Assembly: GCA_022496185.1 (NCBI GenBank)
Contig: WTXG01000011.1
Span: forward strand, 186,001-250,000
Reading direction: 5' to 3'
DNA: 64,000 nucleotides
Origin: Multifurca ochricompacta
Lineage: Eukaryota; Basidiomycota; Agaricomycetes; Russulales; Russulaceae
Shown: in pieces, positions 21,588 through 31,595 of the stretch
Numbering within the stretch: position 1 is the first letter of the stretch
How the letters are laid out: the number at the start of each line of letters is the position of its first letter
The notes under the pieces: generated by a model
The model's database searches: none
What the model saw: only the letters and a program-made list of their open reading frames with translations
What the model was told of the DNA's origin: nothing
Made by a program: the position numbers and the translations under genes

Positions 21588-23000
21588 ATCCGAATCAGCC
21601 GCGAGTAGTGTTTGGACCTGCTCTTCCTGTTCTTTGGTTAGTCCTTTAATCATAGCAACGACGGCAGCAACGTCGGGCTGTGTTGGTGTATCCGCGGGTA
21701 CCTTCGAAGTTCTCGGGGCTGTATTTTGAGTTGTAGGGAGAATTACCTGGGAGTCAACTGTTGTTGCTGTTGCGACGCGAGGTTTCTTCTGAGGGCAGTC
21801 ACGAGATAGGTGTCCCTTCCGCATGCAGTAGAAGCACAGTCCTTCGTGTTTGCAGCGTTCTTTGTCATCGTCAGTAACTGCACGTCGAATGGTGTTAGCA
21901 TCCGTGGTGTCGTGGTCCCGTCGTGATTGCTGGCTTTGACTGTTTATGGGTCGGCGCCAGAACGGCTGGTCATTAGTTGGACGTGTTGTCTTACTGCGGA
22001 GACCTTGGACAATAATGAAGTTTCTTTGTTGAGTTTGTGCTGCTTTTTGCCATTGCTCCAGTGTCATCGGGGAGTGTTGTTCAACACACTTTTCTGCTAA
22101 GTGACCCTGTAGTCCCCAGGCGAAGAGACGCATCGTACTAGGGTCGTCGGGGTGGAGGCCAGCTCGTTGAATTAAGATGTTGAAGGTTGCGATAAATTCG
22201 TCAATGTGTCCATCCTTCATCCGTAATTTCTGTACTGATTCATATGCTTGTTCCCTCATTGTGAAGTCAAAGAATGTATCGAGGAATCTTCTCTCGATGA
22301 TTGCCCAGGCGTCAGTGTTCTGTGGAATGAGGCTATTGTCGATCTTTGCTCGCTTAAGGAAATCAATTGAGTTGTTATAGAAGGCTTGGACCTGAGGACC
22401 TTCTAGTTGTTGCAGGAAATAGAGACTTCTTTTTACTTTGTCGATGGCAACTTCGGACCGATCATTTAACTCGAGGAAAGAGTCAAACGCTTTGAGGAAG
22501 TCTTCCGTCTTTGTACGATCTCCGTTGAATCTAAGCGGGAACGACCCCTCAAGTCGCTCATACTTGGTCGTTGTTGGGGGCGCGGGTTGTGGTACAGTTG
22601 AGGCTCTAGATATAGCCCGGGACGGTGATGTAAGAGGTTCTGGAAGCGTGGTAGGCGCGGCAGTTACGCCAGCGAAAGCCGTGGCATAAGAAGTGTTGAC
22701 AGTGAGTCCCTGCGGTGGGTTAGACGGGAGGCCCATTTCTGGGCGGGCGATCTTAATTGCCATCCAGGCATTGAAATGTTCAAAATAGGCGATCTCGAAC
22801 CAGAGACCGTAGATTGTTTCTATCGGGATGTTAACATTATCCAGCTTCCAATAGTAACCACTCCAGGTTACATCTTCTTCATTGGCGGCGAGCCATCGGG
22901 AACCAGGTCGTTCTTCTTCCGGGATGTTATCATGTGATCGGGGTCTTAGAGGGAAGGGAAGCTTAACAATTCCGCTACCAGGTCCAACGGGAGTAGACAT
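21573..23000 (-). CDS. Gypsy Gag (475 residues)
   Basis: Starts 42 bp inside the 5' LTR. Retrotransposon-gag domain around residues 140-330 (for example RFLDTFFDFTMREQAYE), zinc knuckle CFYCMRKGHLSRDC near 410. Intact. Ends TGA at 21573; the pol frame follows in -1 register, which fits a programmed -1 shift as in several chromoviruses, though no canonical slippery heptamer is obvious. Confidence 0.93.
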   Translation of the reverse strand: MSTPVGPGSGIVKLPFPLRPRSHDNIPEEERPGSRWLAANEEDVTWSGYYWKLDNVNIPIETIYGLWFEIAYFEHFNAWMAIKIARPEMGLPSNPPQGLTVNTSYATAFAGVTAAPTTLPEPLTSPSRAISRASTVPQPAPPTTTKYERLEGSFPLRFNGDRTKTEDFLKAFDSFLELNDRSEVAIDKVKRSLYFLQQLEGPQVQAFYNNSIDFLKRAKIDNSLIPQNTDAWAIIERRFLDTFFDFTMREQAYESVQKLRMKDGHIDEFIATFNILIQRAGLHPDDPSTMRLFAWGLQGHLAEKCVEQHSPMTLEQWQKAAQTQQRNFIIVQGLRSKTTRPTNDQPFWRRPINSQSQQSRRDHDTTDANTIRRAVTDDDKERCKHEGLCFYCMRKGHLSRDCPQKKPRVATATTVDSQVILPTTQNTAPRTSKVPADTPTQPDVAAVVAMIKGLTKEQEEQVQTLLAADSDFVTA

Positions 23001-23026
23001 TATCTGTTCGTTCGGGGGGGGTTCTA

Positions 23027-23039
23027 TTAGTCTCGATCT
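23027..23039 (-). other. Gypsy self-priming primer-binding site
   Basis: Two bases inside the 5' LTR. The 13 bases TTAGTCTCGATCT (+ strand here) are the exact complement of AGATCGAGACTAA inside the LTR (23190-23202, and 15451-15463 in the other LTR). In the transcript the primer site would therefore pair with its own LTR-derived 5' region, as in the fission yeast Tf1 self-priming group. I found no tRNA 3'-end match. Confidence 0.65.
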
Positions 23040-23041
23040 AA

Positions 23042-23461
23042 TGTTACGGTTGACCCGTTTAGCGTGTTGAGTTCGATGCCAGATGATTAGTCTGGCGTAG
23101 TTCGGGTGGTGAGACGACTGCTAGGCGTGCTAGGCGAAGCAGGGAAAAAGATATGATATTCTAGAGATTACGGTTCTAGGGGGAACAAGAGATCGAGACT
23201 AAGGATATTACAAGAGAAAATAGGGGTTTAAATAAGTATGAGAATTGAGCGAGGCTGACATGGGGGGCGAGGCTGACATGGAGGGCGAGGCTGACATGGA
23301 GGGCGACCTATGGAATATATTGTTGGGTCTTAGGTAGAATGTATAAGAGCGAGGCGGTCTATTATGATTATGAACTAGATGGAATAAAAGTAAGTGATGA
23401 TCCCTGAGATAATCTTGTGAATAGTTTGATCCTTAAGTCGTGATACCGTTAAGTCGTAACA
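23042..23461 (-). repeat. Gypsy 5' LTR
   Basis: 420 bp, one mismatch by eye to 15303-15722. If transcription starts at the self-complementary site at about 23202, U3 would be about 259 nt and R-U5 about 161 nt. Confidence 0.96.
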
Positions 23462-24748
23462 GCCCAGGTACATTCACTCCCAAGCTTTCTGCTTCGCGTG
23501 AAGTCACCTTCGTTGCATCGCCGAGTGAAGACAATAGGGATGATTTCGAGGGCCTCGCCATAGAAAGGCTTTGGGAAGACCAAATGCAATATGTGCTCTC
23601 TATCTCTGGCCGGGTGGTTCCCATCGGTGGCATCGTCCCTATGACCCTCAGTTTCTTGCCAATGTCAAAGGTCAGGATATACAGAATTTTCGCTCAGCTT
23701 GAAGGTAAAGTGCAAGCCCCTTTCCAATCGCCAATATTCGGATCATTGACCCCTGACAGAACGAGTGGATTATTTCACCTTCACATCGAGGGCCCGCCGC
23801 ACGGAGGCTACAAGGTGCTTCAACCTCCTCTCACTTCAGTCCAAGGACAAAAATTTGCCGCTTCTTCCACTTCCTCAGACAGTAAACTCTCCCACGGATT
23901 CCCCGCTATACTCCCTCGGACCTAATGATAACCCTTCAGAGGTCACAGCGAATTTGATGGGTCCCGGCCCATGGTCCTTCTACTTGAAATTGACAGTACC
24001 AAGCGCGATTGGAACGCTGCATGTTTCGAACAAGAACAAGCGTGCACCAATCCGGATTTCACATGTGCTCAAGATAGTGATCCGCGTCGAGCGAGGCGAT
24101 AATAAGCAAGTAGACCCGAAGACGGGGAAGTCGAAGCAGTCTGACATCGTAATGCAACTCCCCGTTCACATTCTTTCTGTGTGTATCTTCATATTTCCTC
24201 GGGTTGTCCGAAAAATGCTCATGCTGACATGCGCTCGCCGTGTCCTCGCGTCAGCCTCTGTCAAACGCACAGCACATCATACTCCCGCGCTACTGCGAGC
24301 GATTGGATACGCTACCCCCACTACCCCCATCATGCATGTCTTGTGGGAGCTGTCAAAACCCTAATCTACCCCGGTTCGAAGCCGTCACATTACAAGAAGG
24401 GCCATCACATGAAGTGGGCACATTGTACGAGCGCAACGTAACATTCGAAAGGCTGATTACGGGACAACAAAGCGAGGATGGAGCCCTACCACCAGCTTAC
24501 AGTGCCGCGCAATGATTTATAATGTAGAGACCCCATGGAATTAGTCGGGACAGTGTAACGGAAGTAATAATAGATAAATGGACATCTGGGCCCTGTGCAT
24601 GATCGAGACACGGTCGGGATACATGTTAATGTCACCGAATTGGGGTAGTCAATAACTCCTCATGCACGTTGAAATGCCTTTATTTTTTTTTTTGAAAAAT
24701 AGTAAAGGATATTAGCACGTCGCGCGTCGCAACAGAAAGTAAAAGCAC

Positions 24749-25606
24749 TCACGTCTCTACACGCCCCTCGGCACGACACGAGCCCTCACCGTTCTCACCC
24801 CAAGTGACGACCCACCTACCGAGAACCTTCCCGACAGGATCCAGCGTTTCCGCGACAGTTTCCTCCTCGCCCGGTCGCACGCTCGAGGCGTCTTCTGGTG
24901 GGAGCTGCACGCTCCGCGCGAGCTCCCAACGTGCAAAAGCGCGCGTCGTATCATTCAGGAATACTGGGTCATACACGCGCGTGGCGCGCGGTGCCAGCGT
25001 AAGCGTCAGTGTCGTAAGCTCAATCCCAGCGGGCGCATTCTCGTTGTGCGAGTGTGTCGTGTGTTGCTGTGATTGTTGCTGATCCAACGAAGGGGATGTA
25101 GGTGACGCGGCTGTAGGTGCGCATCCCAGGCGACGTAGCACCGTGACATACGGCCTGCCACACCAGGCGACGAGTGCGGTGGATACACCCGACGTAGCGA
25201 GTGCGGTTGCGGCAAGCGCGACGCGCGCTGTATACGGAAGGGAGGATTCGACGATGAATATGAACGGGGAAAGAGAACTTGCTAGTGCGAGAGAGGAAAG
25301 AGAGAATATTTTAAGGCGTCGGAAAGTCTGTGTCAAAGGGCCGACATAGATAAGTGAGGGGTCATCAATATCACTCGAATGACGCGTTGTGTCGGCAATC
25401 GGAACGGTGGATAGAAATGCAGCAACAGAAGGTGGAACGACGCGAAGTGACGTCTGGGGGAGGTCCTTACGGGAAATCGAGTGGGCTCTACCTCTACAAT
25501 GGAATTGTCTCTGTAACAGGACCATGGAGGCGGGTCGCCTTTTGCATTGTCCAAATGCTGCACCTGGGGAGGCTATCAAAGCCCGGTGAGAAGCCGTTCG
25601 TTGCAT
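24749..25606 (-). CDS. TMEM70/TMEM186-like mitochondrial inner-membrane protein
   Basis: 285-residue single-frame protein. The Arg/Ser/Gln-rich N-terminus without acidic residues (residues 1-60) looks like a mitochondrial presequence. Then YVGPLTQTFRRLKIFSLSS, two hydrophobic segments (SLALASSLSPFIFIVE and ALAATALATSGVSTALVAW) separated by a short loop, and GRPYVTVLRRL. This pattern (paired membrane hairpin preceded by a GP..RRLK motif) is typical of the TMEM70/186/223 group tied to respiratory complex assembly. The C-terminal 120 residues are low-complexity, then a beta-like tail (YDPVFLNDTTRAFARW). The stop TGA overlaps a GTGAGT, so an extra 3' exon cannot be excluded. Faces the arrestin gene tail to tail. 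Confidence 0.75.
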   Translation of the reverse strand: MQRTASHRALIASPGAAFGQCKRRPASMVLLQRQFHCRGRAHSISRKDLPQTSLRVVPPSVAAFLSTVPIADTTRHSSDIDDPSLIYVGPLTQTFRRLKIFSLSSLALASSLSPFIFIVESSLPYTARVALAATALATSGVSTALVAWCGRPYVTVLRRLGCAPTAASPTSPSLDQQQSQQHTTHSHNENAPAGIELTTLTLTLAPRATRVYDPVFLNDTTRAFARWELARSVQLPPEDASSVRPGEEETVAETLDPVGKVLGRWVVTWGENGEGSCRAEGRVET

Positions 25607-26022
25607 GGGGTACAGAATTTAGTTTGGGGGCAAAAGCGCGTGAGTCCGAGTCGAGGAGCTGAATTGACTGGGTGCAAGTCTCAACAAAAACCGAGAGGAA
25701 GGGGTGGAGATACGAACGCTTGGCGCGTCGGCTTGTCACCTGTTGCATAGGATTGATTTTGATGATTATGATTTCACACTAACACGAAGCACTGAATCAA
25801 CATCAACTCAGAAGGGTCCACTGGATGTGTGTAATAGTAATATGTTATATAAACGTACACCCAAGGAGGGTGAGAGGAGCGGTTTCGAAAGCTTGCAAGT
25901 GCGATTAAGGATGTGATGAGTGGTGGGTATGTCAATACATGGACTACTTGAACTACCTGTAAGTGCAGTAATAAATTAAATATCGACTAGGGGGTGAGTT
26001 TAATCATCACTTGAACAGTTCA
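25607..26022. other. Spacer between the TMEM70-like gene and TIM22
   Basis: 416 nt holding the TMEM70-like promoter and the TIM22 3' UTR (both minus strand). Short overlapping frames only; nothing recognised. Confidence 0.5.
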
Positions 26023-26693
26023 TCAGTAACACTCTATCACAGGAGGCATATGCACATACTCAGCGGGTTCCCGTCGTAAGAAGAGATCAATTGCCGCGGA
26101 GAACGCAGCGAAAGCCAACCCACCTCCTAACGCTCCTGTTGGACCGGAGTTGCGCGCAAGGATCCCGCCAGCTACAAAGCCAGCAGCGACAGGGTTCACC
26201 ATATCGTTTCGTGCTCGGTACTACCCATGGGTTAGAACGTCAATGATAGACGGCACTCGTGAAATATATACGGACCGATTCTATGACGCACTCAATCCCC
26301 GCAAACAAAGCCCCCACCTTGCCAAACCCCTTTCCACTCCTCCACATACCTCGACCCATATCTTTAAATATCTCCATTGTTTTCTGTGTGGTGTTCAGAT
26401 TTTGTCGGAGCAGGGGATCCTCATATGCGAATGACGAGGACATCATGGAGAAAAATCCGCCGATAGCAAAACCTGGGAAGTAAAAAATTACGCCAGAGCA
26501 GATGAAAAGAGAGGATGCACGTACCCCCAATACCAGCAATGGCTGTTTTTGCAAGACAAGACTCCATGCCCATTGTCATGTAGTCCTGATATTTCTTGGC
26601 TTGGAGAATGTTGGCACGGTCTTCCTCTGTCATCCCAGGAGGGAGAGGCTCTTTCCCGGCCGGAAAAACGGGAGCCACGAGGGGAAGCGGCAT
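26023..26693 (-). CDS. TIM22: Mitochondrial import inner membrane translocase TIM22
   Basis: Channel subunit of the carrier translocase in the inner mitochondrial membrane. Exons 26693-26525, 26472-26276 and 26220-26023, total 187 residues. Motifs: [23 protein letters not shown] with conserved Cys, [48 protein letters not shown], and the last helix [21 protein letters not shown] followed by FRREP-type end ([10 protein letters not shown]). Four membrane segments and length match the family. Start shared back to back with DCTN5, 174 bp apart. Confidence 0.95.
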
Positions 26694-26867
26694 TGCTGTC
26701 CTTTAGAGAGCTCGCGCGACGCGATGCCAGTGGCGAGCGAGTGCGGTCAAAATATTTTGACGCTGCACGACGCGAATGTTCAATTATGGGATGGGCATGG
26801 GCATGAATGGTATCGGTCCGTTTCGGCCCGTTCAAACTACTACTACTACTACTACTACCATATCACT
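26694..26867. promoter_or_regulatory. Shared TIM22/DCTN5 divergent promoter
   Basis: Only 174 bp separate the two start codons. Holds a (CTA)8-like run at about 26836-26859 just before the DCTN5 ATG. No TATA box seen on either strand. Confidence 0.6.
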
Positions 26868-27679
26868 ATGCAAACACCCATTTACTATCCCAAAGCCGAG
26901 TTCATCGAGACGGTTAGTTGAATTTGGCAACTTAAAAAATAATTTCTACCTGATTTTGAATGGGGGTAATTAAAGGATACAGGAAACAAAGTCTCACGTC
27001 GCGCGACGATTTCAGGGCCACAGAACATTATCTTAGGGGGGAAGACGATAATCTCTAATGGTGCCATCATCCGAGGCGACTTGAAGCGCGCTGGACCTGG
27101 ACACGCCGTAGTCATTTCTTTGGGGCGCTATTGTCTCGTAGGGGAGGGTTGCGTTATGAGGTGGGTATCAACATAGCCGCTCGCATCTCAGAGCCGCTTA
27201 TCCAACATCATGGCTCATGCAGACCACCTTACAAGACCTATCGCGGCACATTCAACTACTACCCAATGAAGATTGGTGATTTTGTTCACATCGGTGCTAA
27301 TACCATCGTTGAAGCGGCGACTATTGGCAACCACGTAGAAATTGGGAAGAATTGTGTGATAGTGAGGACCGTCCTTCGCTTCTCCTTTTTATTCTCGTTC
27401 TCACGTATGCTCCACATCTTCAGGGAAAGTTTACTATCATCAAGGACTGCGCAAAAATAGCAGACAATACGATCATACCACCGAACACCGTTATTCCGGC
27501 GCTTACAGTTTTTGCCGGCTCACCGGGTTGGCGCTCTCATCTTAGAAGTGCCATCAGACAGGCAACCTCATGACTACATCCCAGGTCACTTTGTAGAAGA
27601 TCTTCCAGAGTCTACACAAGAGGTTGTTGAGGCCCATACCAAATCGTATTACACGCGATTCCAGCCACTGGAGCGATAA
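26868..27679 (+). CDS. DCTN5: Dynactin subunit 5 (p25)
   Basis: Pointed-end subunit of dynactin, with a left-handed beta-helix of hexapeptide repeats. Exons 26868-26912, 26976-27160, 27223-27361, 27424-27526 and 27585-27679, 188 residues in frame. Motifs: SGPQNIILGGKTIISNGAIIRGDL, RYCLVGEGCVMRPP, YYPMKIGDFVHIGANTIVE, IGNHVEIGKNCVIGKFTIIKDC within the hexapeptide region, VFAGSPG, and the family tail LPESTQEVVEAHTKSYY. The last intron (27527-27584) is needed to join SPG to HFVEDLPES; without it a short wrong tail would be read. Confidence 0.94.
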
Positions 27680-28132
27680 GTCGCACGAGCTTCTGCTTTC
27701 GGTCCTAGAAAAGCCTTCCGAATGGCCCAGATGTGAGCATTTCTTTTTTCCCGCTGCGCAAACTTTTCTTGGGGTTGGCATGCAATTTTTTTTTTGATAA
27801 TATCTTCCTTCTGTAGCCGCCTCGTTGACACTCTTATCACTGAACCGCTGTAACAGAATTGGCCCTAACAAGACACGGGGTTATAACTGGGAACCGGCAA
27901 CACCCCTTTAGAAAGGCCGCTCCCCCTCTCCCCCCAATATTTTCCTATGCCAAGATAGATTATATATTACCTTTCGGACATCTCTTAGCAGTTATTTCAC
28001 ACGTAGGTTGTCGGCTATCATACAGGGACATAATTTCTTTGAATGCTAATTGAGAGACATGAAAGTTATTGTATACACAAGCATAAGTAAAATATATGTA
28101 GGACAACATGTAGCGGACAACAGCCCAAACAA
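27680..28132. other. Convergent 3' region between DCTN5 and the first b2-like gene
   Basis: 453 nt, AT-rich, no supported gene; 3' UTRs of two convergent genes. Confidence 0.5.
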
Positions 28133-30355
28133 TCAAAGCTTGGCATCCCTAAATTTTGCAAGTGACAAGGGTTGGTCTGGACACAAAGTGAACACCAAAA
28201 AAACGAATTTGCGCCAAGACCGAACTCACATGTACCACGGAACAGGTTGTCCTCCGCAATGGAGCCAGTGTGCACGTTTAAGGCGCGGGCATCGACCATC
28301 TCGGGCCGAAGCTCGTCCAATGTCGTTACACCCAACAGGCGCATGTTCATCTCGAGCTCGTCCTAAAAAAAGTTATATCGACTAACGCCGATGTGAAGTG
28401 TCTAACCATGACTCACGCGGAAGATCTGGATTGCCTTCTCAACACCAGGCTGGCCGTACGCGCAGTAGGCGTAGAGGAACGCCCGACCAACGCCGACAGC
28501 TTTTGCGCCGAGCGCCAACGCCTTGAGTACATCACTTGCGCGGCGCACACCACCATCCACGAAAATGTCGAACTGCCGGGTGGCTCCTCGTTTCTTGAGG
28601 GCATCAGTGACTTCGATCAGGATTTCAAGGCCAGAGCGTGCGGTGTCGAGTTGGCGACCGCCGTGGTTGGAGAGGACGATGCCGTGTACGCCAGAATCAT
28701 ACGCCAGCAGCGCATCCTCAGCAGTGGAGATGCCTTTGAGGATGATAGGTACTGGCAAATTGGTTAGGCACAAAAACAATTCTTGGTGATGAATGCAGTG
28801 CACACTTTTTGTGATGCTCAGGAACCATGGGATGTCATCCCAGCAGAGGCTTGGGTCTATGAAGGCCTAGTGGCACGGATCAGAAAGGATCGGGAAAAGA
28901 AAGACAAGACCCGTCTTACGCTAATTGCACGCGCAACACCCTGGTCCTTGGGGACGTCCTTTTGTCCCTCTTGTACCTTGGCACCAGATTCCTCTCCAAT
29001 GAGCTTCAAACGCATGTCCTTCTCACGGCGACCAAGTTGTGGAGCATCGACGGTGATAAACAATCCCTTTACTCCTCGCTTCTCAGCGTGTTGGACATAG
29101 CGTTTCGTAATCTCACGGTCGCGGTTAACGTATCTGTTAAACGTGGTGAGTGGAGCGCCGTTGAAATTTATATTGTGTGACAGACGCACAATTGGACAAA
29201 GAATGGTTGACCCGGGACTCCTGCGTCCACGATCTCATCAAAAGAACAAGATGCCAACGTTGCAATCTAATAAGAGAGTGTTTCAATTAATGGCCACGGG
29301 GCTGCGCTGAAAAATGCCACCGACCATCTGAATTACGCCGTGCTTTCCAGCAGCACGTGTAAGGTTGAGCTCACCATCGGGGTGGCCGAGCTTGCCGAGT
29401 GCAGTCGCGGACTGGGCAAGGAATTAGATCGTTGGAAGCAACACGATAACGGACACCCTCACGATATAGACTGGGAGAGAAGACTTTTGACCAAGGATGG
29501 TGGTTGACCAATCGACTTTTGCGACGTTGCGCAGAACTCGGGGGCGAAACCATACACTAGATCCCGCATTCCACGTCAAGAAAGACCCTTGTTTATGGTC
29601 AAATTCACGAACCGTTGGAAAGCAAGACGATTTTCGCGGATTGTGATCTCGTCGTCAGACGCGGAGGAGTAGTAAGCCCAGCCTTTTGCGGAAGGACAAC
29701 TTTTGCGACCGCCTGAGAAAAAAAGTCGTGAGCTTTGTGGATAGAGCACGGAAGTTCAGATTCCACCTCAAAGTCATGGAGGTTGATGATTTCGTCAAGG
29801 GGGGGCCGGGCGGCGAGTAACGCTTGGCGTCTTTTCTCTTCTTCGGTGACTTCCTTCGCTATTGCGACGATTGTGTCTGGGTCGACCGGGCCAAGGCTGG
29901 GGCAAATCAGTTCTCGGGCTCTGTACATAAGGGATATGAAGGCAGCATACTGTTTATTTTTAGGAAGGTTCGTGGTAATAGCATCAGGGGGATGAATGGG
30001 TTCATAAGCCTCCCTGTCGGAAGCTCTGAGAACAATGCGGGCCAGATGGGTAATAGTAATACGTACGTAGCATCCTGCCCAGCGTACTTGAGAATAATTT
30101 GGCTCCCTCCAGGATGCTCTAGTGGGATTTCCATAAGAGATGGTGCAAATACCATTGGTGAGGGCCATACCATCCAGAAAGTCTGTCACATCATAGACGC
30201 TTCCTATCTCCCATAAAAACGGCTAGTGAGTTGATGTTCAGGAGAGATATAGAGAAGCACTAACCGTGGACGATGATCCAGCAGCTGTCGCGGCTAGCGT
30301 GCTGTTTCGCCGTCTCGGAAGATATCAAGGGCGACGAGTTCGATGCCAAAGACAT
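28133..30355 (-). CDS. Flavocytochrome b2-like FMN alpha-hydroxyacid dehydrogenase A, peroxisomal type
   Basis: Cytochrome b5 domain fused to an FMN-binding TIM barrel; the family oxidises L-lactate, glycolate or glyoxylate with a cytochrome as acceptor. Fourteen exons read from 30355-30265 to 28176-28133 give 504 residues. Heme domain: SCWIIVHG, VYDVTDFLD, EHPGGSQIILKYAG, second heme His in EPIHPPDA. FMN barrel: NLHDFE, YYSSASDDEITIREN, ALGKLGHPDGELNL, LFITVDAPQLGRREKDMR, ILKGISTAEDAL, SNHGGRQLD (catalytic His), VDGGVRRASDVLKALALGA, VGVGRAFLYAYCAYG. The last exon ends in AKL, a classic PTS1, and there is no mitochondrial presequence (b5 begins at residue 20). Exon 29712-29613 is 100 nt where the paralogue has 101; one base is missing near 29680. 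Confidence 0.88.
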
Positions 30356-31595
30356 TGGGATGTAGAGTGGGAGAATGTACAATGTAGTGCTACGAGGGAT
30401 GTAGAAACAGCACCGAAGGAGCGTGTCCCTTTTGAACCATTACAGCGGAAATAACGGACAGCCAGCGGAGGAAACCAGTCCTCTGCGGGGCGGCGACGTA
30501 GAGAAAGTTTAAAAGTCGCGAAGCACGGTGTTAGATCGGAAGGGGCGTTACAGTAAGTAGAAGCTAACCTAAAGCCGACGTTTTGATGAATGAAAGGTTA
30601 CGACCCCACGCGATGCGAGGCATAATAACTGCTGATGTCGTTACGTTGGTTTGGTTAAGAGAAAGATGAGAATGAGAGATGAGATGAGAGATGAGCGATG
30701 ATGTGGTCACATGATTTTTATAACTAAACACCACCCCCACCCGCGAGATGAGATACACTCATGATGAGCATGGGTCATCTCAGAACTGTCTTACAACCCA
30801 CTGGATTTTTTCCAAGACTTTAGGAATCTTTTCTCTGGGTGTCGATGATCTGGGCGATCTGTTACCCCGCGGTGCTGCGCGGGAAGCGTCGCTGTGCCAA
30901 GCTTTCTAATTCGTACCTTATGCTCCCTTCCTCATTACCCGCTCTATTTCCGCATGTCCGAGCCCATTATCTTTGCCATACCTGTCGTCACAAGGCACTT
31001 CGGTTCTCTAATATCACCGTACGTGTATTCCTTGTGTTAACGGAACGGTAGCGCAGCGCACATCAAACAATTGTTCCTCAGTATTGGTCGCACAGCTGTG
31101 TTATTGACGGTCTTTCTTTTACACACCCGATCTGGTTTTAAAAATTTCACTTTCACTTCCATATGTCTTGAATGGAAGCTATTGATGTATTCAATTAGCG
31201 GAAGCCGATTACCTCGGTAACTTCGATGGCTCACACTCACCCTCACCCACCTATACTTTGAAGATCACTCGTGGAGATATCTTGACTGGCGTGGTATCCT
31301 ACACTCCGCATGGCCCAGATGCGTCCCATCAACAAACTCTCGTAGTCTTAAGACGATCGGAGGGCTGCCCGATCGCTGTATCAGGCGCTCCGGGAGATTA
31401 GTGGCTCCTGCTCAAGTTGCACCCCAGCATTGAGGTTTCCCGACACCATCCTCGGACGTAATGCGGATAAAATTCACTGTAATTCGTATAAATAGGGAAT
31501 AGGTTGGAAACTTTGAAAGGCATTGCAGACTCTCAGACTCTCAGCCCTCTTCAGACAACTTCTCATAGATTCTCTTCTCTTGTCCTCATTCTCTA
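30356..31595. other. Divergent upstream region, 1.24 kb
   Basis: Lies between the starts of b2-like A (-) and the ICL/PEP-mutase gene (+), so it is a shared regulatory region. Has GATGAGAGATGAGA-type repeats around 30668-30695 and a strong TATA box at 31487. No gene supported. Confidence 0.55.
31487..31494 (+). promoter_or_regulatory. TATA box of the ICL/PEP-mutase gene
   Basis: TATAAATA, 102 bp before the ATG, followed by a CT-rich stretch (31530-31590, CTCTTCTCTTGTCC) and ATG. This is the textbook layout of a strongly or inducibly expressed filamentous fungal gene. Confidence 0.6.

Larger units (their letters stand above)
15303..23461 (-). mobile_element. Ty3/gypsy chromodomain LTR retrotransposon with nested insertions
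   Basis: 8159-bp element on the minus strand with 420-bp LTRs (15303-15722, 23042-23461) that differ by one base by eye (T at 15611 against C at 23350). Target duplication GCCCA at 15298-15302 and 23462-23466. Content in element order: gag with zinc knuckle, protease, RT, RNase H, integrase, chromodomain. Without the two nested hAT-type inserts (971 and 1454 bp plus duplications) it is about 5.7 kb, normal for a chromovirus. A polypurine tract (CCGGGGGTGA on the minus strand) abuts the 3' LTR at 15723-15734. Frame breaks in pol plus two inserts make this copy defective. Confidence 0.96.
13863..24515 (+). pseudogene. Arrestin-like protein gene, interrupted by a gypsy element
   Basis: Fungal alpha-arrestin-type protein (adaptor family that links ubiquitin ligases to membrane proteins; family knowledge). 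Pieces: exon 13863-14088 (PRKNTLSVTLTESVVFLR, arrestin-N start), 14132-15140 (Ser/Pro-rich insert, KDSGEGWCEFQKG), 15193-15302 (TYTYPISF, WSLKATVHRP), then after the transposon 23467-23704 (PKLSASREVTFVASPSED), 23760-24178 (NLMGPGPWSF, KIVIRVERGD, arrestin-C) and 24255-24515 (PPAYSAAQ end, a PPxY-like tail). The gypsy element sits inside a codon stretch of the conserved arrestin core, between HRP and GTFTPK, with TSD GCCCA; the two sides rejoin in frame if one duplication copy is removed. Two further one-base frame breaks (near 14285 and 14658) lie in the disordered insert and may be sequence errors. Confidence 0.88.
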
